A stretch of DNA of 34,648 bases from Antrodiella citrinella. Its lineage: Eukaryota; Basidiomycota; Agaricomycetes; Polyporales; Steccherinaceae. This document shows, piece after piece, positions 10,670-20,392 of this stretch. Both the position numbers and the translations under genes were made by a program. Where the stretch lies: contig SGPM01000295.1 of NCBI GenBank assembly GCA_004802725.1, forward strand, positions 1 to 34,648. Reading direction: 5' to 3'. The notes under the pieces are model-generated. The model was not told the origin of the DNA, searched no databases, and saw only the letters and a list, made by a program, of their open reading frames with translations. Numbering within the stretch: position 1 is the first letter of the stretch; each line of letters opens with the position of its first letter.

Positions 10670-13369
10670 TTACTCCGTCACAAAGATCGGGTCGCTCGCC
10701 TGCCCAGTTCCAGACGAACTAGCTTCACCAGGAGCATCAATCATCTCCACATCAGACGANNCATCAGTGGAGTTCGCGGTCTGCGACACCACCTTAGGTA
10801 CCAGCTCCTGTGCGAGCTTCTCGCTCATCCACTTGCGTAGCGCAGCACCAGGTTCCTGGAAGAAAGCTCGCTGTGCCAGTGGCCCCTGCTTAGCAGCTGT
10901 CTTCATACCCTCTAAATCTGACAGCAGGTGTCCTGCAAACGACACGACGTACGCNCCGCAGTCGACCGAATTAGGCTGATACGGACCCTACCACGAGGGG
11001 TCAGTAAGCCGATGCATCTTCAACAATANATGTTTACCTTGATATCCTTCCTGTGAGGCGAACTGAGAAGAGATTTTCCTTCCAGTTCCGCCCTTTTCTC
11101 AAGGAACNCGACCGCTCCGTTACGTGCACACANTTGATTCAGCCCCAACGAATCCACCGTGAAAATACAGCATTGCCGACTATCCTACCNTTTTAGAAGT
11201 TGTCGCAACTACATATAAACACTACACTTACTCGAGAGGGCTCGGAATTGAAGAATCCTCGGCCTCTAGCAAGCGACCAGGATACAAGATGATCAAAAGA
11301 TACCAGTGNAAACTGCAATGAATGATATAATCAGGAGGACATNTATCTCAAACTAAGTAGACGGCTCACTTTGCGTTAACTGGGATCAAGATGACATCCT
11401 GATCCCACAGTGGAAAGTGTTTCCAACGGAGGATCGCTTGCATCTTGATCATGTNACCCGTATGCCTACATCCAAGATGAGTAGAGCACGTCAACGTGAA
11501 GAAGACTGGTACTCACACATGCTCATTTCCCAGCGAGTCGTACACAGCAAACTTATCTCGCTGCACCAAGGTCGGCTGCTTCCGCCACGCGTAATCTTCA
11601 TACAGCATGCTGACAAAAACTTCATCAGCCCACATGATTNGATGGTCGAGTACAGGATCCTTACCGGATGCCTACCGCAACCAGCGTGTCGTTGAAANAC
11701 TTATCGACGTGTGTGCCAGCGCATCGCTGAAGCTCCTCAAATGTGAGGGCCCAATTCGAGCCAAACGTGCTGATTGTGCCAGCGCTANGCAAAGTCAGTG
11801 CAGCCTAAGGGATCGAACATACCCACGTACGTATCTGACAGGTTCTTAACAACTACTGATGCGCCCTGCTTCGCGACAAATCCTTCCCCGATCTCCTTGC
11901 CTTTCGTGTCATACACTTTACCCCAGAATTTCCCGCCCTCCAGGCTGGTGACTGTATTGAGNCCCCGCGCCACACCCTCACTTTCTGGCAGCTCCTCACT
12001 GGAAACTCGTCGGTACAATGACAAGCAACACAGATGAAGCACTCACAGGTCGTCTGATCCAGCCTCGGATTCNTCAGGAGTCTGAGGGCGCGATTCAGCT
12101 GGGACGTTTTCTTCGTCGGAGTCTGAATCATCAGACCTCGGCGGGCGTGACTTCCTTGCTGTGATGGAAGGCAGATATCGTTTTGGCCCCATCCGCGGGG
12201 GAGCAACAGTTTTCCGAATGCGACTCGGGGTAGGCATATACTTCNGTGGCGCAGCACGACTCCTCGAGGAGCTGAATATCGAGGAAGTGGGAGCAAGCTG
12301 TTGCTCGTGTTGGCTGTCGGTGTTGTCAGGAACCACACTCATTGATGTGGCAGGGGTGTTTCCGTGTCCATCCTTCACTATCCTCTTGCTTTGGGTGCTG
12401 AACAAGAAATGTATAAGAGGCTTACAAATTATGCACACGGAGAGTGACTTACTGTACATGCTGCACAGGAGGCGATTTGCCGACTGGATTTCTCTCCATC
12501 GTATTACCAGCCACAACCTCACCCTCAACGCGAGGCCGTTTCGCTGAGATCGTACGGTGCACGACACCGTCTAAAGTTTCCGCGTTGTCTCTAGTACCAG
12601 GGAGATATAGAGTACGATTCAACAATATCAGAACCGTACTCACTTTGAAGATCGCTCGGAGACTGCTTTGATATTTGCTAGCTTCGAAGCATCGCGCTGG
12701 CCAACCGGTTCGACAGATCTCTGTATTTGTCGCACGGGAATAGAGCTACCTCTGACTGGCTCAGGTTTCGTGGACACTCCCGAGCTTGTAAATGTCCAAT
12801 ATGAATGAGTACGAATGATGTAGACGTGATAACATACCGTGCAGTCTGCTCCGCGACAGCTTTGATCGCACCCAGCCGTTCCACAATGCCCATACGTGGC
12901 TGCTCGTTGTTTGCACCGTTACTTGAGTCGTCGTTCCGGACATGCCTACTGAATGGTGAATGAGCATGACATTTTATAACCACACGTATGGTACACACCT
13001 TGCCTGATCTCGTATCAAAGAAGCCCTCACTTTCTGCAATTCCTGCACCACCCGCTCCGCTCGAGTCGGCGCAGCATCCTCTTGAGCTGTTGTGACGTTC
13101 TCATCGCTGCCGCCAATGTCAGCTAACGGACTGCACAACATTAAGGGCAAATGTACCTCTTCCGCTTCTGGATCTTTCGCAAGACATCCACCGAACTGGT
13201 GGCCAAGTCAGCCATCGCCTCATCTACAAGTGTATTTTTGCGAGGGCCACGCTTGTAGGACTGAACGCACGACAAAGAATGAGAGAATGAATATTTTGTA
13301 CAACCAACATTCACCTACCCGCATATATGGGTACCCATCGATTCGCGGCGAGTTGTTCGATTGACTCAT
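10670..13369 (-). CDS. Gene B: Ulp1-type cysteine protease (C48)
   Basis: The gene starts at 13369 (MSQSNNSPRIDGYPY) and is spread over about 13 short exons to the stop at 10670. The N-terminal half is disordered and charged. The C-terminal half reads as a Ulp1/SENP SUMO-protease fold: HWYLLII at about 11308 supplies histidine, IFTVDSLG at about 11154 the aspartate, and QPNSVDCGAYV at about 10980-10950 the oxyanion glutamine and nucleophile cysteine, in correct order and spacing. WADEVFVSMLYEDYAW and DQDVILIPVNAK upstream match the fold's first strands. Such enzymes remove SUMO or related modifiers; in a transposon this may act on transposase or host chromatin proteins (inference). Several Ns (for example 10459, 10955, 11308-11310 area, 11133, 11639, 11698, 11787) sit in or next to exons, so the exact protein cannot be fixed. 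The tail after the catalytic Cys is serine/threonine-rich and acidic. Confidence 0.8.
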
Positions 13370-13429
13370 CCTGCAGATCTTAGGAATCGTCAGGATGCTG
13401 CACGATACAAGAGCAACACAACACACCTT

Positions 13430-13940
13430 GAGGGTAAAGACGTCAAGGATGCGCGGTGTAGACGGACACGACGGACGCGGGACGCAGATGGCTCTCAGCG
13501 AACAAGCTGAAAGCTCGGACGCAGGAGAAAAATCACACACAACACAACAGGCTGAAAGCCGGGAGTGTGAGTGGAGGAGGGATGGGCACGAGGATGGGCT
13601 TGCAGGCGGCGACCGAGAGACGACGAAGAGACGACAGAGAGAAGGTTGTTGACGGGGAGGGTGACGACGATGAATATGGGAGAGGAGAAAAAGCGAGTGT
13701 CTGGGAGAGAGAAGGTGTTGATGAGAAGGAAGGTGGCAGCGACGATGAGGACGTGTGGACGCGCGACGAGGAGGATGCTGGACACAGCGATGAAGGGAAA
13801 TGCGTCAGTGGGGCGGGCGTGTGTGAAATCTAAGTTTAGGGCCGGTTCAAATTACCTTTGCGAGTTTTGAGAAAATACAAAAAAGACAGCAGGATTCGAA
13901 CCGCCGACCTCCTCCTACCGGCGAGAAGAGATCTACCACG
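13430..13940 (-). promoter_or_regulatory. Upstream module of gene B, inverted copy of gene C's
   Basis: Read on the minus strand, this segment runs from a tRNA-like stretch through TTTTGTATTTTCTC, CTCGCAAAGGTAATTTGAACCGGCCC, a GTGTGTGAAATC or similar region and a CTTTCAGC-TTGTT repeat region to within about 60 bases of the gene B start. The same order, with moderate divergence, occurs on the plus strand at 16440-17060 upstream of gene C. It is therefore a shared promoter/leader module. Repeats of the word GAGCTTTCAGCTTGTT occur in both copies. Open frames within it are not supported as genes. Confidence 0.7.
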
Positions 13941-13965
13941 TGCGCACATTTTGGGAAACTGCTCA
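13872..13965 (-). repeat. tRNA-derived (SINE-like) head with A and B boxes
   Basis: On the minus strand, TGGTAGATCTC (A-box-like) is followed about 30 bases on by GGTTCGAATCC (a consensus B box), then CTGCTGTC and a run of six T that could stop RNA polymerase III. The T-stem pairs imperfectly and no acceptor stem closes it, so it is a tRNA relic or SINE head and not a working tRNA gene. Confidence 0.65.
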
Positions 13966-14970
13966 CCCATATATGGCAATGCTCGACCCATAACCGGTGT
14001 TCGCAATGTTCTCTCCTCGTCATTCCATTCAGACTCGATCACGCTGCGACTCTCTTCCTCTAACATCCTCATGCCTCTCCGATCTCACGCGCGGCCGATA
14101 CACACCGACTTCTCAANCTGAAAATCCACCTACTTTCATGCCTCCTCTTTCTCGTGTTCGTGCTTTCAGCATGGGCCTCACGTTTCTCGTCCATGCTTTC
14201 AGCATGTTCGAGTACTNCTATCATCAGTCNTCATTCAGTCCTGTCGCTCAGNATTGTNTCTCACNTCGGCCGATCTATATTCGACTTCCATGGGCGTNTT
14301 TCCGACTTCAACACGCAGTGACGGCCAAACCCACTTCTCTCAGCNGTTTGCGCGTGGACNGGGGTGGTGCATAGTGGCGAATCCTGGGGTTGGATAGATC
14401 AAAGGAGATATATTTGTAGAAAGTGNGTATCAGTTCATTGTGTTCATGTAGTTCATGTCCTCTGACCTCTGCCGCGCTTCCAACTACAATAAGTGTAGTG
14501 ACGCACTACAGACACTTACTCCGGTTGGTTATTCGCACTTTACTACGGCATTGTCGAACGTGGCACATGCTGGTNCCATATGTACGAGGCGTGGTCTTTG
14601 ATTCGTGAGCATACACCATCTCCGTCTAATCATGCATTCTGACGTCCGTCTCCGTCTAATCCTGCATTCTCCGCCGGACTTGCAAACACTCTCATATAGC
14701 GGGACTGAGGTTCACCGGTNACGGTCTACCGGTGACGGTCTTCAGGTAATGCTACACTTCCCCGATATTCGTAAACGACGTAGAGTACCCGTATACTTAN
14801 GCCTCGAGTCTCAGTGCACCAAACATACGAAGTGTATTGTGCTCACTCTGCGTACGATGAATAATCCCAGATGTTCGAAATATANATACAAGCGTTGTTT
14901 AGAACGTAGCGGCATANGACGGGTCAAAATAGAGGTGTTTATGCNTATGTAGATATTGCGCTATAGGGCA

Positions 14971-15300
14971 CTCACCCAATACGCGATATAGTGGACACAT
15001 TAAATCACGCCTCGGCCATACCAACCGAATTCACGGCGTATGCATACTTTTATATGACACACGCCTTCACCCCCTCGGATTATGTTCGCAAGCATTTATT
15101 CCAACTATCCAAGGTAGAACGACGNCAATCGGACCCAATGAAATAATTTATAGTAAGGTACCCACCAAGAACNCGATATAGTGGACACATAAACTCACGC
15201 CTCGGCCATAGAACCGAACGGACCCAATACTATTTATTCCGGCGAAACACACNTCTCAGAAACCCTCGGTATACGTTCAAGTAGGCTATTATACAATATC
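14971..15300. repeat. About 190-bp tandem duplication in the central hub
   Basis: CGATATAGTGGACACAT followed by ACTCACGCCTCGGCCATA occurs at about 14983 and again at about 15173, 190 bases apart. The downstream words CCCTCGG-TTATGTTCGCAAG (15069) and CCCTCGGTATACGTTCAAG (15262) keep the same spacing, so two diverged tandem units are present. Confidence 0.75.
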
Positions 15301-15413
15301 TGTCTCTTCAGNTTTAGAGAAAACAGGCAGTGAGTGNTCCCACTGGTATGTGTTGTTNGGGCTCAACAGCGCCAGGCTATATTGCTGGTTGAGGTGCGTC
15401 GAAATGAAAACCT

Positions 15414-16092
15414 TCAACGAAACATTTTGAACTCATCCTCTTTTCTCCGCAGAATTCTACACCGGTGTAGCAACTCCTTGTATCTCTCATTCACGTTTGC
15501 GAACAGATGACGACGTGANCACATCTCGGTACGCTCGACTGTGCTTCTCGAATGACGCAGGCCCTCATCTTNGTTGAACTNTCTAGGTGACGATGTACAC
15601 GTACCTCCGGTCATGTACNTACCTCCAGTCATTATTCAGTCTCGATTAGAACTGCTAAGAGGCACGATCTTCNTATGCCATCTCTGTTCTCCTCTGTTTC
15701 GTTTCACGCAGTAACCCTCTGCTCTACTACCGGAACCGGAGGTAAGGATGTTCGACGAGTGAATCGCTTACGTCCGTCCATGAACAGTCTTTTCCATGTA
15801 TACTGAGGACAGTCCATATCGTCAGCGGGGCGTGGTGTTGGGGGGAATGGANGTNGTGGTGGCCCGAGACGAACAAGATCCGCGCCCTCTTCACAAAGTA
15901 CGTGACACAATGATGTGGCTTGCTGCGCCATTCAGTTAACAGTGAGTCGTAGTTGTCATATGCCAACCTTCAGGGCTTCTAGGATACTGTCCAGGATCAC
16001 GAATGCGCATTCTGTGACGAAATCCGTTGACCATTTCCGCTTTCCCGTCCCACAAATTCGCTCTATTCTGTATTCCATGTCGCGAACGTGTA
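15414..16092 (-). CDS. Gene E: possible small multi-exon gene
   Basis: A minus-strand reading from ATG at about 16080 (MEYRIERICGTGKRKW) to SILEALK, then an intron starting GTTGGC and ending GCGCAG near 15936, then QATSLCHVLCEEGADLVRLG to LFMDGR with a GTAAGC donor near 15768, stays open and has protein-like composition. A last exon ending at 15414 (ANVNERYKELLHRC, then ILRRKEDEFKMFR) may belong to it. Ns at 15664, 15852, 15855 and others interrupt the reading. I recognise no family. Direction agrees with genes A and B. This could be chance. Confidence 0.3.
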
Positions 16093-16325
16093 CACATAGT
16101 GTTTGTGATACAGAATAACGATTGATATTACTAGCCAGACCTTTTGCTTGGGATGAAATCGCGCAGGACGAGATAAACGTCAAGCATCATTTCAGACGGC
16201 AGACATCAAGGGGGAATACAAATTGAGTGTCGGAGGGTCTCTACGATACAACCTTCTATGCGATACGCAAAAAATACCATGAAAAAAGAGGCGGAAATGA
16301 GGTTGTAATGAAGCTCACCGTGCCC

Positions 16326-16373
16326 GACGATGAGCTCGTGCCCGAGGGCGACGATGAGCTCGTGCCCGAGGGC
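16326..16373. repeat. 24-bp direct duplication
   Basis: GACGATGAGCTCGTGCCCGA followed by GGGC is present twice in tandem without a mismatch, just upstream of the gene C promoter module. Confidence 0.9.
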
Positions 16374-16439
16374 GACGAGCGCGGATGTTTTGTGACAGCG
16401 TCGGGCGATATCGCGGGCCGTGTATGTCAGCGTCGGGAG

Positions 16440-17060
16440 AAATTTCCCAGGGCGGGGGTTCGAATCCTGCTGTGTTTTTTGTATTTTCTCGAAACTCGCA
16501 AAGGTAATTTAAACCGGCCCTAAACTTGGATTTCACACACGCCCACCTCACTGCCGCATTCCCTTCTGTCGCTGTGTCCAACATCCTCCACGTCGCGCAT
16601 ACCGACGTCTCCATCGTCCCGGCCGCCTGCTTTCTCACCAACACCTTACAGCCCGCCTGCTTTCTCATCAACACCTTACAGCCCGCCTGGTCGTCACCAC
16701 CACCCTCCTTGTCAGCAACCGTCTCGGTCGTCCCTCCGTCGCCATCGTCAAGCCCGTCGTGCCCATTCCTCTTCCACTCACACTCCGAGCTTTCAGCTTG
16801 TTGTGTGTTGTGTGATTTCATCTCCTCTCGCGTCCGAGCTTTCAGCTTGTTCGCTCAGAGCCGTCTGCGTACGCCGCGTCCGTTGCGCCCATCCCCATTG
16901 CGCATTTTCGACGCGTTCATCCTCACAGTACGCTCCTTTTTTTTTCATTTTGTACAACGTTCTGATCGTTTTGACGTCCGTAAGAGCTTGTTAGCTCACA
17001 GCCGTCTCCGTCGCCACGTCCGTCGCGTCCGTCTCCACCGCACATTGCATTCATCTTCAA
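16440..17060 (+). promoter_or_regulatory. Upstream module of gene C, inverted copy of gene B's
   Basis: It starts with GGGTTCGAATCCTGCTGTG and a TTTTTTGTATTTTCTC run, continues CTCGCAAAGGTAATTTAAACC, then CTTTCAGCTTGTT repeats, and ends 70 bases before the gene C ATG. It matches the reverse complement of 13430-13940. Its last part (AGCTTGTTCGCTCAGAGCCGTCTGCGT at 16846) is duplicated in tandem at 16986 (AGCTTGTTAGCTCACAGCCGTCTCCGT). The B box is kept but the A box seen in the other copy is not recognisable. Confidence 0.7.
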
Positions 17061-17130
17061 AGTACACTCCATTGCTTTCGTTTTGCGCATCATTTTGAAG
17101 TGATTTCACGCCCACCAGATTGCCTCACGT

Positions 17131-20041
17131 ATGTCTCGTCGTACAAAGGCTTCTGGTTCTTCGTCTCTGGCTGGCCGTGACCGTGTCCCATCTACTCCGT
17201 GAGTCCCAACCGCCTGTTTAGTTCTGACTTCGACGTTGAGATGTCTCAGCTCCAACCATCATGACTTCGACGTGTTCGCCGAAGACGAACAGGTATTTGC
17301 TGCACGAATGCATCCCCGGCCTCTGGTGTTCATGCCATGGGACTGCAAGTGCTTCACAAAACACCCCACCCGCTCCGGGTGGTATATCTCCACGCCGAAC
17401 ATGGAAATCATTCCACAATTTCCGATGAAGGACCGCAAAATCCGGTACTTCGAAGACGGCATGATGGGCCCGCTGGAGTTCTTCAAGTGGCCTCAAGAGT
17501 ACGATCCTAAGTGTCCTTTCGCCTACGCCGCGCCTGGCAACCCCGATCTCATGACTTTCCCGCATCAAACGTTCCCCACTGTCGACATCCACAACGTCTT
17601 GCCATCCTTCGCCGACGATAAAGTGACCTGGTTCCACTCAATCGGCGAGAAGTTCGAAGTCACGGATGTGTTCCCAACCGGGGATTACGGTAGGCTGCAC
17701 GAGGACGTACTCGAACGCTTGCAGGATTCCCTCCTGGAGGCGGTGTTGATGGTGAAGAAGGCTGGAGAGGAGCTGGGCGAGAAGTTCGAGAGGATGGAGG
17801 AGACTAAGCCGTACAGGAAGGAGGTGGAAGATAGCTATGTTCTCTGTCTCAGCCTACAACCTCGTTTGCAGCAGTCGTACCAGAGGCTGTTCAACGGTGA
17901 TCTCACTCCTGCTGAGACGATGCTCTACTTTCGGGAGTTTCAACGGCTTTTGCTTGCTATCCGCGGCTGGCTCGTCTTCACCACCGTCATCTGGCCGAGA
18001 TTGTTACAGGGGGGAACATTTGATGGACATCCTCTGCCTGTCCGAGGCGTTTTTACTGAAGATAACGCATTCGCGCAAACGATGCTCCGTGTTGGCGTGC
18101 CTGTGTGGTTGGTTCGTCCTGCGTCCAGTTTCAGTGGTTCTTACATCCAGAAGTCCACTACATTTGTTCCTGCGAGGCGAACGTTCAGCAGCTTGAACAT
18201 GATGCGCTTTGGTCGGTTCAACGTCAATACTCCCGCATGGGTTCGTAACTCGGACGATGACGATCCCACATTGACGAGTCTTATGGATCGTCTGGACAAA
18301 CTGAGCGTGTCGAACCACGCTCTCGTTGGCGTCGCCCAGCACTACGATCCGAGTGTTGCCACTATTATCTTTCGACAGGCAGTCGAGCACGCCTACGACT
18401 TCGATGCAGCAGCACCGGCTCTCACTTGGAACTCGCTGCCGGAGGAGCGCTTCCGTAACATTGAGAACGTGACAGAGGCTATCAATACTATGAACACAGT
18501 GGCAGCGACTGAGAATAGCGCATGGGAAGGTAAGTTTAATTGTGTTCAGGTGTATTTCTGTGGCTTAATGATGTGCAGTCCCAGAGCCTCTCGGAGATGA
18601 TTCGAACTCAGTGAGCCAAGAAGCAGGTGCAATGGTCGTTGATGGTGCGTCGCTCGATATGCCACGGCTTTTGTATAGTAATCCAGATCATGACGCAGGC
18701 GAGGCCAATTCTGGACCTCCTCTGAAGCGACAGAGAAGCGACCACTCTCGCGGTGGTAGTCCCTCGATGTCTACGCCGTCAAGCCCGCGAGACCTTTCGA
18801 AGGCTAGTGGGCCATCGCGTCTCCCTTCATTCCATGGCTCTGGTCTTCGCTCGAATTTGATCAACCCTAGCATCGTCCCTGGTCAACGTGGTGCTGCGAA
18901 ATCCCAACAAGCGTCGGCGGCGTCCTCTTCCACCTCCTTGAAGCCCAAGGTTACTCAAGCATCGAATCGGCCGGTCAATCGTGGGTCTTGGGTGCCGGCT
19001 GAGGTCCCCGGTTGGGCAGCTGCTTTGCTTCATTGTGACCTATCGGACACGCCCGATGGTCGATTACTTTACGCACTCCCTTCGCCTCATCTCTTCTATC
19101 AACAAGACGTGAATAACGACGGCGCGTGCCAAATGCTCCATAACTGGATTCGCATTCGGCGGTGGTGTTTGCGCGAAATTGTACATGGCGCGGGGGAGGC
19201 TAAAGTGTTGATGACCAATGAGGAGTGGAGGATAGCTTTGGAAGGCAAATACTACGGAATCGTGAACCTCGATCCACGCTACACGCTGCCTGCATCTTCC
19301 AAGGATGAGCTCGCAAAGTTACCGAATGATCCTGGAGAGGGTGTATTGAAGAAAGTCCCAATTGGGAAGGGCGAAGGGAATTACAAGGAACGGCGTGCGA
19401 GGAATCGCCTTGCCACTCGGGCGGATATTAATGTTCGCTTCGGTGTACATGCAAAGTTCCCTCCGTACTCTAAGGACGGTCTTAACACTTGGGGTGGTGA
19501 AAAGTATTCTTTTGCGCAGGTCGTTGGGAATGAACAACTGCGCGCGGAAGTGGTCTGGGAGCTTGCTCTTGTGAACTTTCGCCTGGAACTTCTTCACGTC
19601 GATCGGGAACTCTGTCCGTTACTGTACTCCGGTTCTGACAACGGTCTGGAGCGATCAATCTTGGCCGCTAACATTTGGTCGACGGATGGGTGGATCGTGC
19701 CTCCCTGGTCGTATGCAAAGGTTGAGGACCACCTATCTAGCAGTAGCGAAACAGTTCGCTGTCGAGCGTTAGCAAAGTTTGCGTTCTTCATGTCTCGCTG
19801 GCCCACTGTCGCGCCGGGGGATCAGGCTTTGGCTGTGATGTGGGCCTCAGTGTATAATGACCTTCCCGAGAGCGAGGCTTCCACGATCTTCTCGTTCTAC
19901 ATCCGTGCTGCGCATCCAGTGCTGGGTCGTCTTCCTACCATCCCCCTCGTCATCCCTCCCTCTCTCGCTTCGCGTGGGGCTTTGAAGAGAGCTATTGGCT
20001 GGGAGGAAGAAGGCGTTTATATAACGAAGGATGATGATTAA
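17131..20041 (+). CDS. Gene C: large uncharacterised transposon protein, three exons
   Basis: Exons 17131-17198, 17250-18529 and 18579-20041 join in frame, with donors GTGAGT and GTAAGT and CAG acceptors, to give about 937 residues. The start (MSRRTKASGSSSLAGRD) is the first ATG that joins to the long second exon. The first half is a folded-looking domain: FVFAEDEQVF-type opening, PLVFMPWDCKCFTKHP, SGWYISTPNMEIIPQFP, then a helical region and FAQTMLRVGVPVWLVRP. A serine/proline-rich linker follows (about residues 460-590). The second half has WVPAEVPGWAAALLH, MLHNWIRIRRWCLREI, RFGVHAKFPPYSKDGLNTWGG and a helical end. I recognise no catalytic motif or named family. It lies 351 bases upstream of the transposase gene on the same strand and shares the mirrored upstream module with gene B, which suggests coordinated expression. 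Confidence 0.82.
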
Positions 20042-20392
20042 TTTTCCCGTCTGTTTGTCTTATATTGGACTATCTGAACATTGTAGATACTCGAGGAGTG
20101 ATCCGTTTTCTGTTATCTTCTTGACATGCTTTCGTCATCGCTGTGACTATGTGGCTGATTTTGGACTGTGTGTATGACTAGGTAGTGTGCCTCTCGGAAT
20201 GAAATTTTGGTATCTTTCGATTTTCCGGAGATACGCTGATCGCAATCAATAACGACACGCGGGCGACTTGATCAGTAGGCAACGTCGGGCAAGGGGCGGG
20301 GATGATCTATTTACGGTGAGCGGTCCTCTAAATCAAAATGAGAGATGGAGCTGATCGTTCGGGCTTGGTGATACCAGTTTCTCACTTTCGCC
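20042..20392. other. Intergenic spacer between genes C and D
   Basis: This 351-base spacer should hold the terminator of gene C and the promoter of gene D. No clear TATA box or terminator was identified. Confidence 0.4.

Larger units (their letters stand above)
13966..16320. other. Central hub, mostly non-coding, rich in Ns
   Basis: Between the two mirrored modules lie about 2.4 kb with single Ns every 30-100 bases. Nothing recognisable is encoded at 13966-15400. It contains a 33-base direct repeat around CTCCGTCTAATC-TGCATTCT (14618-14670), repeated GCTTTCAGCATG words (14160-14205), a tandem duplication (14971-15300) and a possible small gene (15414-16092). Confidence 0.5.

Noticed and set aside
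13495..13870. Open frames in the gene B upstream module
   Set aside because: Charged low-complexity readings that overlap on both strands; the homologous module at 16.5 kb does not conserve any one frame.
13872..13965. Functional tRNA gene
   Set aside because: B box is good but the T-stem has mismatches and no acceptor stem forms.
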